Origin: Paracoccus zhejiangensis
Lineage (GTDB): Bacteria; Pseudomonadota; Alphaproteobacteria; Rhodobacterales; Rhodobacteraceae
DNA: 64,000 nucleotides
Reading direction: 5' to 3'
NCBI RefSeq assembly: GCF_002847445.1
Contig: NZ_CP025430.1
Span: 558,001-622,000 of the forward strand
Shown: positions 24,906 to 35,874 of the stretch, piece after piece
Layout: every line of letters begins with the position of its first letter
Position numbering within the stretch: position 1 is the stretch's first letter
Notes under the pieces: model-generated
Told to the model about the DNA's origin: nothing
Database searches by the model: none
What the model saw: only the letters and a program-made list of their open reading frames with translations
Made by a program: the position numbers and the translations under genes

Positions 24906-25084
24906 CATTCGCGTTTACCGGGGTGAGGCCCCGGGATACGTGCGCCCGTAAGCTGCTGATCCCAATGACCCCTGCCGGTCCTGGGACAAGATGAAAATGA
25001 CCAGACGCGACCCCGGGCGGGCATCCCGCCTCGGGCCGCTTGTGCCCTGCGCTGACGCATGGACACTATCGATGAGGAAGCCTG
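24906..25084 (+). ncRNA. Structured carD leader or separate small RNA (candidate)
   Basis: The 321-base gap between fdxA and carD (24764-25084) has no gene but three predicted hairpins: CCGGGG/CCCCGG (24918-24923 with 24929-24934); TCCCA/TGGGA enclosing GACC/GGTC (24960-24986); and CCCG/CGGG enclosing GCGGG/CCCGC (25012-25035). A consensus -10 box precedes them. It could be a regulatory 5' leader of carD or an independent RNA. No known RNA family was recognised. Confidence 0.35.
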
Positions 25085-25594
25085 ATGTCGAAAACCAAGA
25101 AAAACGAATTCCGTCCCGACGATTTCGTTGTCTACCCTGCACATGGCGTAGGCAAGATCGTTTCGATCGAAGAGCAGGAAGTCGCCGGTCTTAAGCTGGA
25201 GATGTTCGTCATCTCCTTCGAGAAGGACAAGATGACCCTGCGTGTGCCCACCGCCCGCGCCGCCGAGATCGGCATGCGCAGCCTGGCCTCGCCCGATCTG
25301 GTCGACCAGGCGCTGGCGACGCTGAAGGGCAAGGCCCGCGTCAAGCGCGCCATGTGGTCGCGCCGCGCGCAGGAATACGAGCAGAAGATCAATTCGGGCG
25401 ATCTGATGTCGATCGCCGAGGTGGTCCGCGACCTGCACCGCAATGACGACCAGCGCGAGCAGTCCTATTCCGAGCGTCAGCTCTACGAAGCCGCGCTGGA
25501 CCGCCTGACCCGCGAGGTTGCCGCCGTGGCCGGCCTCGACGAGGGCTCGGCCCAGAAGCGCGTGGACGAGGTCCTGACCAGCCGCGCCGCGTAA
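25085..25594 (+). CDS. carD: CarD/CdnL-type RNA polymerase-binding regulator
   Basis: Global transcription factor of 169 residues. The N-terminal RNA-polymerase-interacting Tudor-like domain spans about 10-65 (FRPDDFVVYPAHGVGKIVSI, then LEMFVISFEKDKMTLRVP). The helical DNA-contacting domain follows, with RRAQEYEQKINSGDLMSIAE near 97-116. CarD stabilises open promoter complexes, and in Rhodobacter it compensates for promoters lacking a good -10 element. The start follows a GAGGAAG site. A strong terminator follows. Confidence 0.94.
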   Translation: MSKTKKNEFRPDDFVVYPAHGVGKIVSIEEQEVAGLKLEMFVISFEKDKMTLRVPTARAAEIGMRSLASPDLVDQALATLKGKARVKRAMWSRRAQEYEQKINSGDLMSIAEVVRDLHRNDDQREQSYSERQLYEAALDRLTREVAAVAGLDEGSAQKRVDEVLTSRAA

Positions 25595-25616
25595 GAATTT
25601 GCGTCACCACATCGGA

Positions 25617-25645
25617 AGGGCGTCCCGCAAGGGGCGCCCTTTTTC
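25617..25645 (+). terminator. Rho-independent terminator of carD
   Basis: GGGCG (25619-25623) pairs with CGCCC (25636-25640), and CCC with GGG inside around a GCAA tetraloop, followed by TTTTT (25641-25645). It sits 22 bases after the stop and is the best classical terminator of the window. Confidence 0.85.
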
Positions 25646-25804
25646 TTGGGCGGGCCGGACTGCTGCTATCCGCGCGGGGTTGCTGCCATATGCGTAGACA
25701 CCCCGGCCTTTCGTCGCATCCCCGCCCGCCGCGCCCCGCGTGGACATTGCCGCCCCGGCCACCTATAAGGCCGGCAAATTTCCCATCCCTTTATGAGGCG
25801 CACC

Positions 25805-26722
25805 ATGATCAAGGTTCTCGGCCACAAGGCCCCCGATTCCGATGCCACCGGCTCCCCTGTCATCTGGGCCTGGTATCTGAACGAGGTCCGCAAGACCCCG
25901 GCCGCCGCCGTGCTGCAGGGCGAGCCGAATACCGAGGCCGGCTGGATGCTGACCCGCTGGGGCGTCGAGAAGCCCGAGATTATCGCCGACCTGGCGGCGG
26001 GCGAGAAGGTCGTGGTCGTCGATACGAACAACCCGGCCGAGCTGCCCGCCTCGATCAACGAGGCTGACGTGATCGAGATCATCGACCACCACTTGCTGGC
26101 CGGCGGCATCAAGACCAAGACGCCGATCAACATCACCATCCGCCCGCTGGCCTGCACCGCGACGATCATGCATGACCTGATCGGCGAGGATCTGGCGCAG
26201 GCCCCCGAGGCGATCAAGGGCGTGATGCTGACCTGCATCCTGTCGGACACGCTGGAATTCCGCAGCCCGACCACCACCGCCCATGACCGGGCCGTGGCCG
26301 AGAAGCTGGCCGCCGACCTGGGCGTGAACATCCCCGACTATGCCGCCGAAATGTTCGCCGCGAAGTCCGATGTCTCGGCCTTTGCCGATGACGCGCTGCT
26401 GCGCATGGACAGCAAGGAATACGAGCTGGGCGGCAAGCAGCTGCGCGTCTCGGTTCTGGAAACCACCGCGCCGCAGGTGCTGCTGGACCGCAAGGATGCG
26501 CTGATGGCCGCCATGCCGGGCGTTGCCGCCGCCGATGGTGCCGACGAGGTTCTGCTGTTCATCGTCGACATCCTCAACGAGCAGGCGACCTTGCTGGTCC
26601 CGAACGACTTCGTGAAGACCGTGGCCGAGAAAAGCTTCAACGCCACCGTCACCGGCGACACCGTGCTGCTGCCGGGCATCATGAGCCGCAAGAAGCAGAT
26701 CATCCCGGCTCTGGCTGTCTGA
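25805..26722 (+). CDS. ppaC: Manganese-dependent inorganic pyrophosphatase (class II)
   Basis: DHH-family enzyme of 305 residues that splits pyrophosphate to phosphate, driving biosynthetic reactions. The metal sites are the N-terminal GHKAPDSDATGS (His, Asp, Asp), VVVVDTNNPAELP near 75 and the DHH motif IEIIDHHLLAGG near 94. The C-terminal DHHA2 domain closes with MSRKKQIIPAL, the basic substrate-binding motif. ATG 25805 is chosen over the ATG at 25793 because AGGCG is well placed before it. It overlaps the next gene by one base. Confidence 0.95.
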   Translation: MIKVLGHKAPDSDATGSPVIWAWYLNEVRKTPAAAVLQGEPNTEAGWMLTRWGVEKPEIIADLAAGEKVVVVDTNNPAELPASINEADVIEIIDHHLLAGGIKTKTPINITIRPLACTATIMHDLIGEDLAQAPEAIKGVMLTCILSDTLEFRSPTTTAHDRAVAEKLAADLGVNIPDYAAEMFAAKSDVSAFADDALLRMDSKEYELGGKQLRVSVLETTAPQVLLDRKDALMAAMPGVAAADGADEVLLFIVDILNEQATLLVPNDFVKTVAEKSFNATVTGDTVLLPGIMSRKKQIIPALAV

Positions 26723-27591
26723 TGGTTCCGATCATCAACTCCCTGTCCGAGATCGGGCAGGGCTATGACGCGCTTTATTGCGACCTCTGGGGCTGCCTGC
26801 ACAATGGCAAGCAGCCCTATCCGGCCGCCGTGGCGGCGCTGCAGGCGTATCGCCGGGGCGGTGGCAAGGTCTGCCTGATGACCAACGCGCCGCGTCCGAA
26901 CCAATATGTCCGCGCCCAGCTGGACCGCATGGGCGTGCCGCAGGACTCCTATGACATCATCGTCAGTTCCGGCGATTGCGCGCAGGATGCGATGTTCGCG
27001 GGCGCGGTGGGCCGCAAGGTCTGGTTCATCGGCACCGAGAAAGACGAGGGCTTCTTCAGCGACATTCCCGCCGCATGGCAGGATGCGCCGGCGATTGTCC
27101 GGGTACCGCTGGAAGAGGCCGAAGGCATCGTCTGCACCGGCCCCTTCGACGAGCTGAACGAGGTGCCCGACGATTATCGCGGCCGGCTGATGCTGGCGCG
27201 CGAGCGTGGGCTGAAACTGCTCTGCGCCAATCCCGACGTCGTCGTGGACATGGGCGAGACCCGGATCTACTGCGCAGGCGCCTTGGCCGCGCTTTATGAC
27301 GAGATCGGCGGCACCTCGCTTTATTTTGGCAAGCCTTACCCGCCGATCTATGACCGGGCGCGACAGCTTCTGGGTCTCGGCGATGACGCGCGGGTGCTGG
27401 CCATCGGCGACGGCATCAACACCGACATCAAGGGCGCGGTCGAGGAGGGCATCGATTCGCTGTTCGTCACCGGCGGCCTCGCGGCGTCGGCGCTTGGCGA
27501 TGACGTCGAGAACCCCGATCCGGTGCTGTTGCAGGAATGGCTGGCGATGCACCAGCTGACCCCGACCTATGCCATCGGGCGGCTGCGCTGA
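26722..27591 (+). CDS. HAD superfamily class IIA hydrolase (TIGR01459 type)
   Basis: Phosphatase-like protein of 289 residues. Motif I is LYCDLWGCLHNGKQPYP near 19, the class IIA cap follows (VCLMTNAPRPNQYV near 52), the C-terminal Lys is in YFGKPYPPIYDRA near 208 and motif III is IGDGINTDIKGA near 232. It groups by pattern with TIGR01459 proteins, related to NagD and 4-nitrophenylphosphatases. The substrate is unknown. It overlaps ppaC by one base, so a link to phosphate metabolism is possible. Confidence 0.88.
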   Translation: MVPIINSLSEIGQGYDALYCDLWGCLHNGKQPYPAAVAALQAYRRGGGKVCLMTNAPRPNQYVRAQLDRMGVPQDSYDIIVSSGDCAQDAMFAGAVGRKVWFIGTEKDEGFFSDIPAAWQDAPAIVRVPLEEAEGIVCTGPFDELNEVPDDYRGRLMLARERGLKLLCANPDVVVDMGETRIYCAGALAALYDEIGGTSLYFGKPYPPIYDRARQLLGLGDDARVLAIGDGINTDIKGAVEEGIDSLFVTGGLAASALGDDVENPDPVLLQEWLAMHQLTPTYAIGRLR

Positions 27592-27723
27592 GGCGCGGCC
27601 GTTCCGGCGGCTGAAAATCCGCCGGGTAACAATCTTATACTTTAGGCCAAGCGTCGCGATATTTTCTTGCGTGACGGTTTTCATGCTGCTATGCAGCATC
27701 AGAACCGGAGCAAGGGGTTTGGG

Positions 27724-28167
27724 ATGTTGGACAATCTTCCGCGTGGCACCATCGTCATCGAGGATCTCGAAATCGGCATGACCCGTTACCTGCAAAAGCA
27801 GGTGACAGACCACGATATCGAGCTGTTCGCCGAGGTCTCGACCGACCGCAACCCGGTGCATCTGGACGAGGCTTACGCGCAGGATACCATCTTCGAGGGC
27901 CGCATCGCCCACGGGATGCTGACCGCCGGGCTGATCTCGGCCGTCATCGGCGAGCAGCTGCCCGGCCACGGCACGGTCTACCTGGGCCAGACGCTGAAGT
28001 TCATGGCCCCCGTTCGCCCCGGCGACATGGTCCGCGCCGAGGTCTCGGTGCTGGATATTGACATGTCCAAGCGCCGCGTGACCCTTGCAACCCGCTGCCT
28101 CGTCGGTGATACGGTCGTCTTGAAGGGCGAGGCGGTGGTTCTGGCGCCAAGCCGCAAATTCGACTGA
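27724..28167 (+). CDS. MaoC-like (R)-enoyl-CoA hydratase (PhaJ type)
   Basis: Hot-dog-fold protein of 147 residues. The (R)-hydratase catalytic motif is ISTDRN-like VSTDRNPVHLDEAYAQDT (Asp and His near 40-45), followed by GRIAHGMLTAGLIS. PhaJ-type enzymes hydrate trans-2-enoyl-CoA to (R)-3-hydroxyacyl-CoA, feeding polyhydroxyalkanoate synthesis. ATG 27724 follows GGAGCAAGGGGTTTGGG; a longer upstream frame lacks family residues. Exact chain-length preference cannot be told. Confidence 0.9.
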   Translation: MLDNLPRGTIVIEDLEIGMTRYLQKQVTDHDIELFAEVSTDRNPVHLDEAYAQDTIFEGRIAHGMLTAGLISAVIGEQLPGHGTVYLGQTLKFMAPVRPGDMVRAEVSVLDIDMSKRRVTLATRCLVGDTVVLKGEAVVLAPSRKFD

Positions 28168-28205
28168 AGACGGGGTGCGGCGCGCGCCCCATGGGGGGCG
28201 CTGCC

Positions 28206-29138
28206 GTGCAGATCCATCATCACTGGACCGGATTGCCCGCCAGCGCGCGCGGAACCAGTGCCGCCATGGGCAATTTCGACGGTGTGCATCTGGGCCATCG
28301 CTCGGTGATCGAGGCGGCGCATCGCGCCCAACCCGGCGCGGCGCTGTCGGTCATCACCTTCGAACCCCATCCCCGCCAGTTCTTTGCCCGTGACGCCGCG
28401 CCCTTCCGGCTGATGAATGCCGAGGCGCGGGCCAACCGGCTGGCCCGGCTTGGCGTCGAACACCTGTTCGAACTGCCCTTCGGCCCGGTTCTGGCCGGCC
28501 TCTCGCCCGAGGCTTTCGCCCGTCAGGTGCTGTGCGACGGTCTGGGTCTGGCCCATGTCACCGTCGGCGCGGATTTCTGCTTCGGCAAGGGCCGGGCGGG
28601 CAGCACCGAGACCCTGCAGCAGCTGGGGCGCGAGATGGGCTTTGGCGTCACCATCGCGCCGCTGATTGGCCGCGACGGCACCGATTTCAGCTCGACCGCG
28701 ATCCGCGATGCGCTGGCCGAGGGCCGGGTGCGCGAGGCCGAGACCATGCTGGGCCACTGGCACCGGATCGAGGGCGAGGTGATCCATGGCGAGAAGCGCG
28801 GCCGCGAACTGGGCTGGCCCACCGCCAACATGTCGGTAGATGGGCTGCACCTGCCGCGGCTTGGCGTCTATGCGGTGCTGGTCGATGTGCTGACCGGGCC
28901 GGATCGCGGCACTTACCAGGGCGTGGCCAGCCTTGGCGTGCGGCCGATGTTCGGCGAGAACCGCCCCAACCTGGAAGTGAACCTGTTCGATTTCTCGGGC
29001 GACCTCTACGGCCAGCACCTGTCGGTGGCGCTGGTCGATTTCCTGCGCGACGAGGCCAAATTCGACGGGCTGCCGGCGCTGATCGCGCAGATCGAGGCCG
29101 ATGCCGCTCAGGCGCGGGCGATCCTGGCGGGGGTCTGA
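28206..29138 (+). CDS. ribF: Bifunctional riboflavin kinase/FAD synthetase RibF
   Basis: Makes FMN then FAD from riboflavin. Protein of 310 residues with an N-terminal FMN adenylyltransferase domain (AMGNFDGVHLGHRSV near 21, GADFCFGKGRAGS near 120, FSSTAIRDALAEG near 160) and a C-terminal flavokinase domain (GRELGWPTANMSV near 200). GTG 28206 gives the usual N-terminus (VQIHHHWTGLP) and has a G-rich site upstream; ATG 28191 is an alternative start. It ends one base into the next start (TGATG). Confidence 0.93.
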   Translation: MQIHHHWTGLPASARGTSAAMGNFDGVHLGHRSVIEAAHRAQPGAALSVITFEPHPRQFFARDAAPFRLMNAEARANRLARLGVEHLFELPFGPVLAGLSPEAFARQVLCDGLGLAHVTVGADFCFGKGRAGSTETLQQLGREMGFGVTIAPLIGRDGTDFSSTAIRDALAEGRVREAETMLGHWHRIEGEVIHGEKRGRELGWPTANMSVDGLHLPRLGVYAVLVDVLTGPDRGTYQGVASLGVRPMFGENRPNLEVNLFDFSGDLYGQHLSVALVDFLRDEAKFDGLPALIAQIEADAAQARAILAGV

Positions 29139-29578
29139 TGCGTCCGCGTTTCTGGGAATTGCCGCTGGCGAAGCTCGATCCCGAGGAATGGGAGGCGCTG
29201 TGCGACGGCTGCGGCAAATGCTGCCTGAACAAGCTGGAATTCGAGGACCCGCCCGAACTGGTCTTTACTCGCGTCTCCTGCCGTTTGCTCGACGGCCATG
29301 CCTGCCAATGCACCTCCTATGCCAACCGCCACGACTACGTGCCCGATTGCGTGGTGCTGACGCCGAAGAAGCTGAAAGAGGTGGCCTATTGGTTGCCGGC
29401 GACCTGCGCCTATCGGCTTCGCCACGAGGGCAAGCCGCTGGAGAATTGGCATTACCTGATCTCGGGCGACCGCGAGACCATCCATCGCGCCGGCATCAGC
29501 ATGCGCGACCGGACCATCAGCGAGGTCGAGGTGGATGAGGATGATTGGGAAGATTACATGATCGAGGACCTGTCGTGA
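29138..29578 (+). CDS. YcgN/UPF0260-type cysteine cluster protein
   Basis: Protein of 146 residues with many cysteines: CDGCGKCCLNKLEFED near 23-38, SCRLLDGHACQCTSY near 46-60 and YVPDCVVLTP near 67. The spacing is like the CxxCxxCC family (zinc- or iron-sulfur-binding), and the length fits UPF0260. Its biochemical role is not known. The start overlaps ribF by one base and the stop overlaps the threonine aldolase start by 4 bases, so the three genes form an operon. Confidence 0.9.
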   Translation: MRPRFWELPLAKLDPEEWEALCDGCGKCCLNKLEFEDPPELVFTRVSCRLLDGHACQCTSYANRHDYVPDCVVLTPKKLKEVAYWLPATCAYRLRHEGKPLENWHYLISGDRETIHRAGISMRDRTISEVEVDEDDWEDYMIEDLS

Positions 29579-30612
29579 ATTTCGCCTCGGACAATGCCTG
29601 GTGCGCCCATCCGGCGGTAATGGCCGCGCTGACTGACGCCAACCACGGCGCGATGATGGGCTATGGCGCCGATGCGGTGACGGCGGCGGCCGAGGCCGCG
29701 CTGCGCGAGGTGCTGGAGGCGCCCGAGGCCGTCATCCGCTTCGTCGCCACCGGCACTGCGGCCAATGCGCTGGTCTGTGCGCAACTGGCACCGGGTTTCG
29801 GCCGCATCTATTGCCACGAGGACGCACATATCGAGACCAGCGAATGCGCCGCGCCCGAATTCTTTACCGGCGGCGCCAAGCTGGTGACGCTGCCCGGCGC
29901 GGGCGGCAAGATCGCCCCCGAGACGCTGACCGAGGCGATCCGGCGCGGGGCCGCCGGCGGCTTGAACGAGGGCCGCAACGCCATGGTCTCGATCACCAAT
30001 GCGACCGAATGGGGCACGCTTTACAGCGTCGCCGAAGTGACGGCGCTGGCCGAGATCGCCCATGCCGGCGGGTTGCCCTTGCACATGGACGGCGCGCGCT
30101 TTGCCAATGCCGTCGCGGGTCTGGGGGTGACGGCGGCGGACCTGACCTGGCGCGCGGGCGTCGATGCTCTGTGTTTCGGCGGCACCAAGAACGGCGCGAT
30201 GGGGGCGGAGGCGATGGTCTTCTTCGATCCCGCCCAGGCCGAGAATTTTGACTATCGCCGCAAGCAATCAGGCCATGTCTTTTCCAAGAACCGCTATCTG
30301 GCGGCGCAGATGCTGGCGCTGGCGACCGACGGGCTGTGGCTGGAACTGGGCCGGCTGGCCAATGCCAAGGCCGCGCGGCTGGCCGAGGGGATTCTCGCGG
30401 CAGGCGGCGGGCTGATCCTGCCGGTGCAGTCGAACGCGGTCTTCGCCACCCTGCCGACGGCTGCGCATCAGCGGGCAAGGGCGGCCGGCGTGCGCTATCA
30501 CCTCTGGCCCGACAAGAGCGCCGAGGGGCTGGACCCGGTGCCGCTGCGGCTGGTCACGGCCTGGGACACGCCGGATGAGGAGATCGAGGGGTTTTTGCGG
30601 CTGATCGGCTGA
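29575..30612 (+). CDS. ltaE: Low-specificity L-threonine aldolase
   Basis: PLP enzyme of 345 residues that cleaves threonine to glycine and acetaldehyde. The Schiff-base lysine is in CFGGTKNGAMGAEAMVF near 195-200; LHMDGARFANA near 165 holds the conserved Asp, and FVATGTAANAL near 60 is the cofactor phosphate site. GTG 29575 gives the family's N-terminus (NFASDNAWCAHPAV) and overlaps the upstream stop by 4 bases. Repeat copy B begins 3 bases after its stop. Confidence 0.92.
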   Translation: MNFASDNAWCAHPAVMAALTDANHGAMMGYGADAVTAAAEAALREVLEAPEAVIRFVATGTAANALVCAQLAPGFGRIYCHEDAHIETSECAAPEFFTGGAKLVTLPGAGGKIAPETLTEAIRRGAAGGLNEGRNAMVSITNATEWGTLYSVAEVTALAEIAHAGGLPLHMDGARFANAVAGLGVTAADLTWRAGVDALCFGGTKNGAMGAEAMVFFDPAQAENFDYRRKQSGHVFSKNRYLAAQMLALATDGLWLELGRLANAKAARLAEGILAAGGGLILPVQSNAVFATLPTAAHQRARAAGVRYHLWPDKSAEGLDPVPLRLVTAWDTPDEEIEGFLRLIG

Positions 30613-30615
30613 CCT

Positions 30616-30777
30616 CGCCCGGAACAAGGGCGAAGCCCGCCGGGCGAGCGCCTGCCCGTTCCGGCGGGCTGGCGCTTTGGTGCCGCTGATCCTGCGTTCA
30701 GGGAAGCGAGGGACTTGGCACCATAAAGCGCATCGCTCAGCCCATGGCAGCGCCACCCCACGGGCAGGCTCTCGCCC
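30616..30777 (+). repeat. Interspersed palindromic repeat, copy B (162 bp)
   Basis: Same length as copy A and closest to it. Arms 30642-30658 and 30761-30777 pair at 16 of 17 positions. The arms differ from copy A at matching places on both sides, so pairing is kept. GGGC-GAA-GCCC, TGGTGCC/GGCACCA and TGGCGCT/AGCGCCA are also present. It fills the gap between two convergent genes (threonine aldolase and cinA). Confidence 0.85.
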
Positions 30778-30781
30778 TGTG

Positions 30782-31252
30782 TCAGCCCTTCAACGCCTCG
30801 AGCAGCATTCTCAGCGCATGGTCAACCGTTGCTGCGCGCACCTGCGCCCGGCCAATCGCCCCGAATTCCACCGTCTCGACCCGCAGCCCCTGCGCCCCGG
30901 CCAGCCCGAAGCAGACCCGACCCTCGGGCTTGTGCTCGGACCCGCCTGGACCGGCGATGCCGGTGACGGCGACGGTGAATTGCGCCTGCGAATGCTCCAG
31001 CGCGCCCATGGCCATCTCGGCGGCGATCTCTTCGCTGACGGCGCCGAAATCACGCAGCGTCTCCGGCTTGATCCCCAGCATCTGCATCTTGGCGGCATTG
31101 GAATAGGTGACGAAGCCGCGATCCACCACGTCCGAGGATCCGGCGATCTCGGTCAGCGCACCGATGATCAGCCCGCCGGTGCAGCTTTCCGCCGTGGCGA
31201 TCATCGCGCCTTGCGCGCGGGCGGCGTCCAGAACCTCGGCCGCGAGGCTCAT
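30782..31252 (-). CDS. CinA family protein (nicotinamide-nucleotide amidase domain)
   Basis: Protein of 156 residues corresponding to the C-terminal CinA/PncC domain alone, which deamidates NMN in pyridine-nucleotide recycling. Family motifs: MIATAESCTGGLI near 17 (catalytic Ser), ADVVDRG-like SDVVDRGFVTYSNAAK near 39 and VAVTGIAGPGGS near 95. Short CinA proteins of this type are common. Its start overlaps the pgpA stop by 4 bases, putting it last in the purL-ispDF-pgpA-cinA operon. Confidence 0.93.
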   Translation of the reverse strand: MSLAAEVLDAARAQGAMIATAESCTGGLIIGALTEIAGSSDVVDRGFVTYSNAAKMQMLGIKPETLRDFGAVSEEIAAEMAMGALEHSQAQFTVAVTGIAGPGGSEHKPEGRVCFGLAGAQGLRVETVEFGAIGRAQVRAATVDHALRMLLEALKG

Positions 31253-31743
31253 AGCATCAACGGGATGTGGAAGGCGGCGGAGGCGATCATCGTGGCGATG
31301 CCGGCGAAGAGGCCAGCCCAGAGGTCATCGGCCATCACCCCCACCGCATCCTTGCGCCGGTCGGCGCGGCCCACCAGCCAGGGCTTCCAGATGTCGAAAA
31401 GCCGGAAGAACACGAAGGCCGCGACCCAGCCCGGATAGGGGAAGCTGTCTACTGGCAGGCCGGCGAACCAGAAACCCGCCGAGGGGAAGCACAGCGCCAG
31501 CCATTGCCCGGCCACCTCGTCGATGACGATCTCGCTGCGATCGGGATCGGCCATGCCGGCGGTATAGCCCCGGACCGCCCAGAAACCGGCAAGGGTGACG
31601 GCAAGCGTCGCCAGCGCCAGCAGCGGGAAATGCCCGATGCGGTGAATGAGCAGGCCAAGCGCCACGGCGACGGCCGAGCCCCAGGTGCCGGGGGCGGGCT
31701 TCAACAGCCCCGCGCCAAACCAGATGCTGAGAAGGCGCTGCAT
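31249..31743 (-). CDS. pgpA: Phosphatidylglycerophosphatase A
   Basis: Inner-membrane phosphatase of 164 residues that forms phosphatidylglycerol from its phosphate. PgpA motifs: KPAPGTWGSAVAV near 16, VIDEVAGQWLAL near 73 and FFRLFDIWKPW near 112, the last two with the conserved acidic residues. Three or four TM helices are visible. ATG 31743 begins the conserved sequence, two bases after the ispDF stop; a longer frame would run into ispDF. Confidence 0.94.
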   Translation of the reverse strand: MQRLLSIWFGAGLLKPAPGTWGSAVAVALGLLIHRIGHFPLLALATLAVTLAGFWAVRGYTAGMADPDRSEIVIDEVAGQWLALCFPSAGFWFAGLPVDSFPYPGWVAAFVFFRLFDIWKPWLVGRADRRKDAVGVMADDLWAGLFAGIATMIASAAFHIPLML

Positions 31744-31745
31744 GC

Positions 31746-32890
31746 TCACGCTCCGATCAGGGTGCAGGTGGCGATGGCGGCGATGCCCTCGCGCCGGCCG
31801 GTGAAGCCCAGTTGCTCCGAGGTGGTGGCCTTGACGCTGACACGCCCGGCCTCGACACCCATGATCGCCGCCAGCCGGTCCTGCATCGCAAGGGCATGGG
31901 GGCCGATCTTCGGCGCCTCGCAGACCAGCGTCACATCGGCATTGCCAAGGCGGAAGCCGCGCGCGCGGAACAACTCTGCGGCATGCGCCAGGAAGATGGC
32001 GCTGTCGGCACCCTTCCATTGCGGGTCAGAGGGCGGGAAGTGGCGGCCAATGTCCCCCTCGGCCAGCGCGCCGTAGATCGCGTCGGTCAGCGCGTGCATG
32101 CCCACATCGGCGTCGGAATGGCCGACCAGCCCGTGGTCATGCGGGATCTGCACGCCGCAGAGCCAGACATGATCGCCGGGGCCAAGCGCGTGAACGTCAT
32201 AGCCATTGCCCATGCGGATATCCATGCCGCCTCCCAGAATGCGCTCGGCCCGGGCGAAATCCGGGGCAAAGGTGATCTTCAGATTGTCCTCGTCGCCCGG
32301 GGTGATGGCGACCGGGATGCCGGATTTGCGCGCCAGTTCTACATCGTCGGCGGCATCCTGCGGGTGGTCGCGATGGGCCTTGGAGATCTGGGCGAGCGAG
32401 AAACCCTGCGGCGTCTGCGCGCGAAACAGGCCATCGCGCGAGGCGGTGCCGGTGACGCTGCCACCCTCGCCGCGCCAGAGCGCATCGGTGACGGGCAAGG
32501 CCGGGGCGGCGGCCTCGGCCCCCGATTGCAGCGCGGCGATCACGCCCTCGATCACCGCATCGCTGACCAGCGGCCTTGCGCCGTCATGGATCAGCACATG
32601 GGTGATGTCGCTGCCCTGCAGGCTGTCGAGTGCAGCACGGACGCTGGCGGCGCGGGTCTCGCCGCCGGTCAGGATCGTCACTTGCCCGGCGAACAGGTCC
32701 TGCGCGCGGGCCATGTCCTCGGGATGGACGGTCAGGATCACCCGCTCGAAGCCGGCAAAGCGGTCAAGCGTGTGGGCCAGCACCGGCCGGCCCTGCAAGG
32801 CGCGCCATTGCTTGGGTTCACCGCCCCCCGCACGGGTGCCGCGACCGGCGGCGGTGATGATGGCGGCATAGCCTTTCGGGGCTGTCACGC

Positions 32891-32894
<4 letters not shown>
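31746..32894 (-). CDS. ispDF: Bifunctional IspDF of the MEP isoprenoid pathway
   Basis: Fused enzyme of 382 residues. Residues 1-220 are IspD (CTP:MEP cytidylyltransferase), with the nucleotide loop [19 protein letters not shown] near 13-31 and [12 protein letters not shown] near 103. Residues 225-382 are IspF (MEcPP synthase), with [17 protein letters not shown] near 228 and [18 protein letters not shown] near 255 (metal ligands Asp and His). The fusion is common in Alphaproteobacteria. It overlaps the purL stop by 4 bases. Confidence 0.96.
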
Positions 32895-35071
<2,177 letters not shown>

Positions 35072-35211
35072 GTCATGCGCCCTTTGCGGTCATCGGGGAA
35101 TTCGCCGCCTTTTAGGCGCTGCGGCGGGCAAGGGAAAGGGGCGATGGTTTTCCCCGGCCCCGCGCGGGGCTAGGCTGGCCCAAAGCGGTGCGATCTCGGG
35201 GAGGGAAGGGT

Positions 35212-35874
35212 TTGCGGCGAGCCAAACAATCCGACCGCGCGCTGGAGGTGCTGGCGGGCTATCGCCATGGCCCCGATGCGGCGCTGGCGGCGATCCGGGC
35301 GGGCATCGCGCAGGCGGACGCCGCGCGGGCGATCATTCTGGTCGAGGGGATCAGCGACCAGATCGCCATCGAGACGCTGGCCCGGCGATGTGGGCGCGAT
35401 CTGGCCGCCGAGGGGGTGCTGGTCTTTCCGACCGGCGGCTCAGGCTCGCTGCGGCGCTATCTTGCCGAGTTTGCCGCTGCCGAGCCGCGTCCCATCCTCG
35501 CCGGGCTCTTCGACCGCGATGCGCTTCCGCTTCTCCGCCGCGCGCTGGCGGCGGCGGGCCTGGAGGCGTCCGAGAGTGTCACCGGCCTTGCAGAGCTTGG
35601 CTTTCACATCTCGACCCGCGATCTCGAGGACGAGCTGATCCGTGCCATCGGCCCGGCGCGGCTGGCGGCGCTGATCGCGGCCGAGGGCGAGGGTGGGGCG
35701 CTGGCGACGCTGGGGAAACCGGCCGAGTGGCGGGACCGACCGGCCGGGGACCTGCTGCACCGCTTCCTGCGCAGCAAGGCCAGCCGCAGCCTGCGCTATG
35801 CCCGGCTGATCGTCGAGGCGCTGGACGAGGACTGCATTCCGGCACCGCTGCGTGCCGTGCTGGCCTCGGTCTGA
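35212..35874 (+). CDS. Solitary TOPRIM-domain protein (OLD-nuclease-like)
   Basis: Protein of about 220 residues. TOPRIM motifs of the OLD-type class: IILVEGISDQIAIETL with the catalytic Glu near 37, LAGLFDRDALP (D-x-D) near 92, and ISTRDLEDELI near 126. The ATPase domain normally fused to this TOPRIM in OLD nucleases is absent. TTG 35212 is preferred because GGGAGGGAAGGG stands directly before it; GTG 35188 would add 8 residues. Function may be a nuclease or nucleotidyl-transfer-like activity; unknown. It is divergent from purL and convergent with the next gene (no spacer). Confidence 0.68.
   Translation: MRRAKQSDRALEVLAGYRHGPDAALAAIRAGIAQADAARAIILVEGISDQIAIETLARRCGRDLAAEGVLVFPTGGSGSLRRYLAEFAAAEPRPILAGLFDRDALPLLRRALAAAGLEASESVTGLAELGFHISTRDLEDELIRAIGPARLAALIAAEGEGGALATLGKPAEWRDRPAGDLLHRFLRSKASRSLRYARLIVEALDEDCIPAPLRAVLASV

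Noticed and set aside
30498..30761. Small minus-strand frame in repeat copy B similar to one in copy A
   Set aside because: Similarity comes from the repeat DNA itself; copy C does not keep the frame, so a protein is unlikely.
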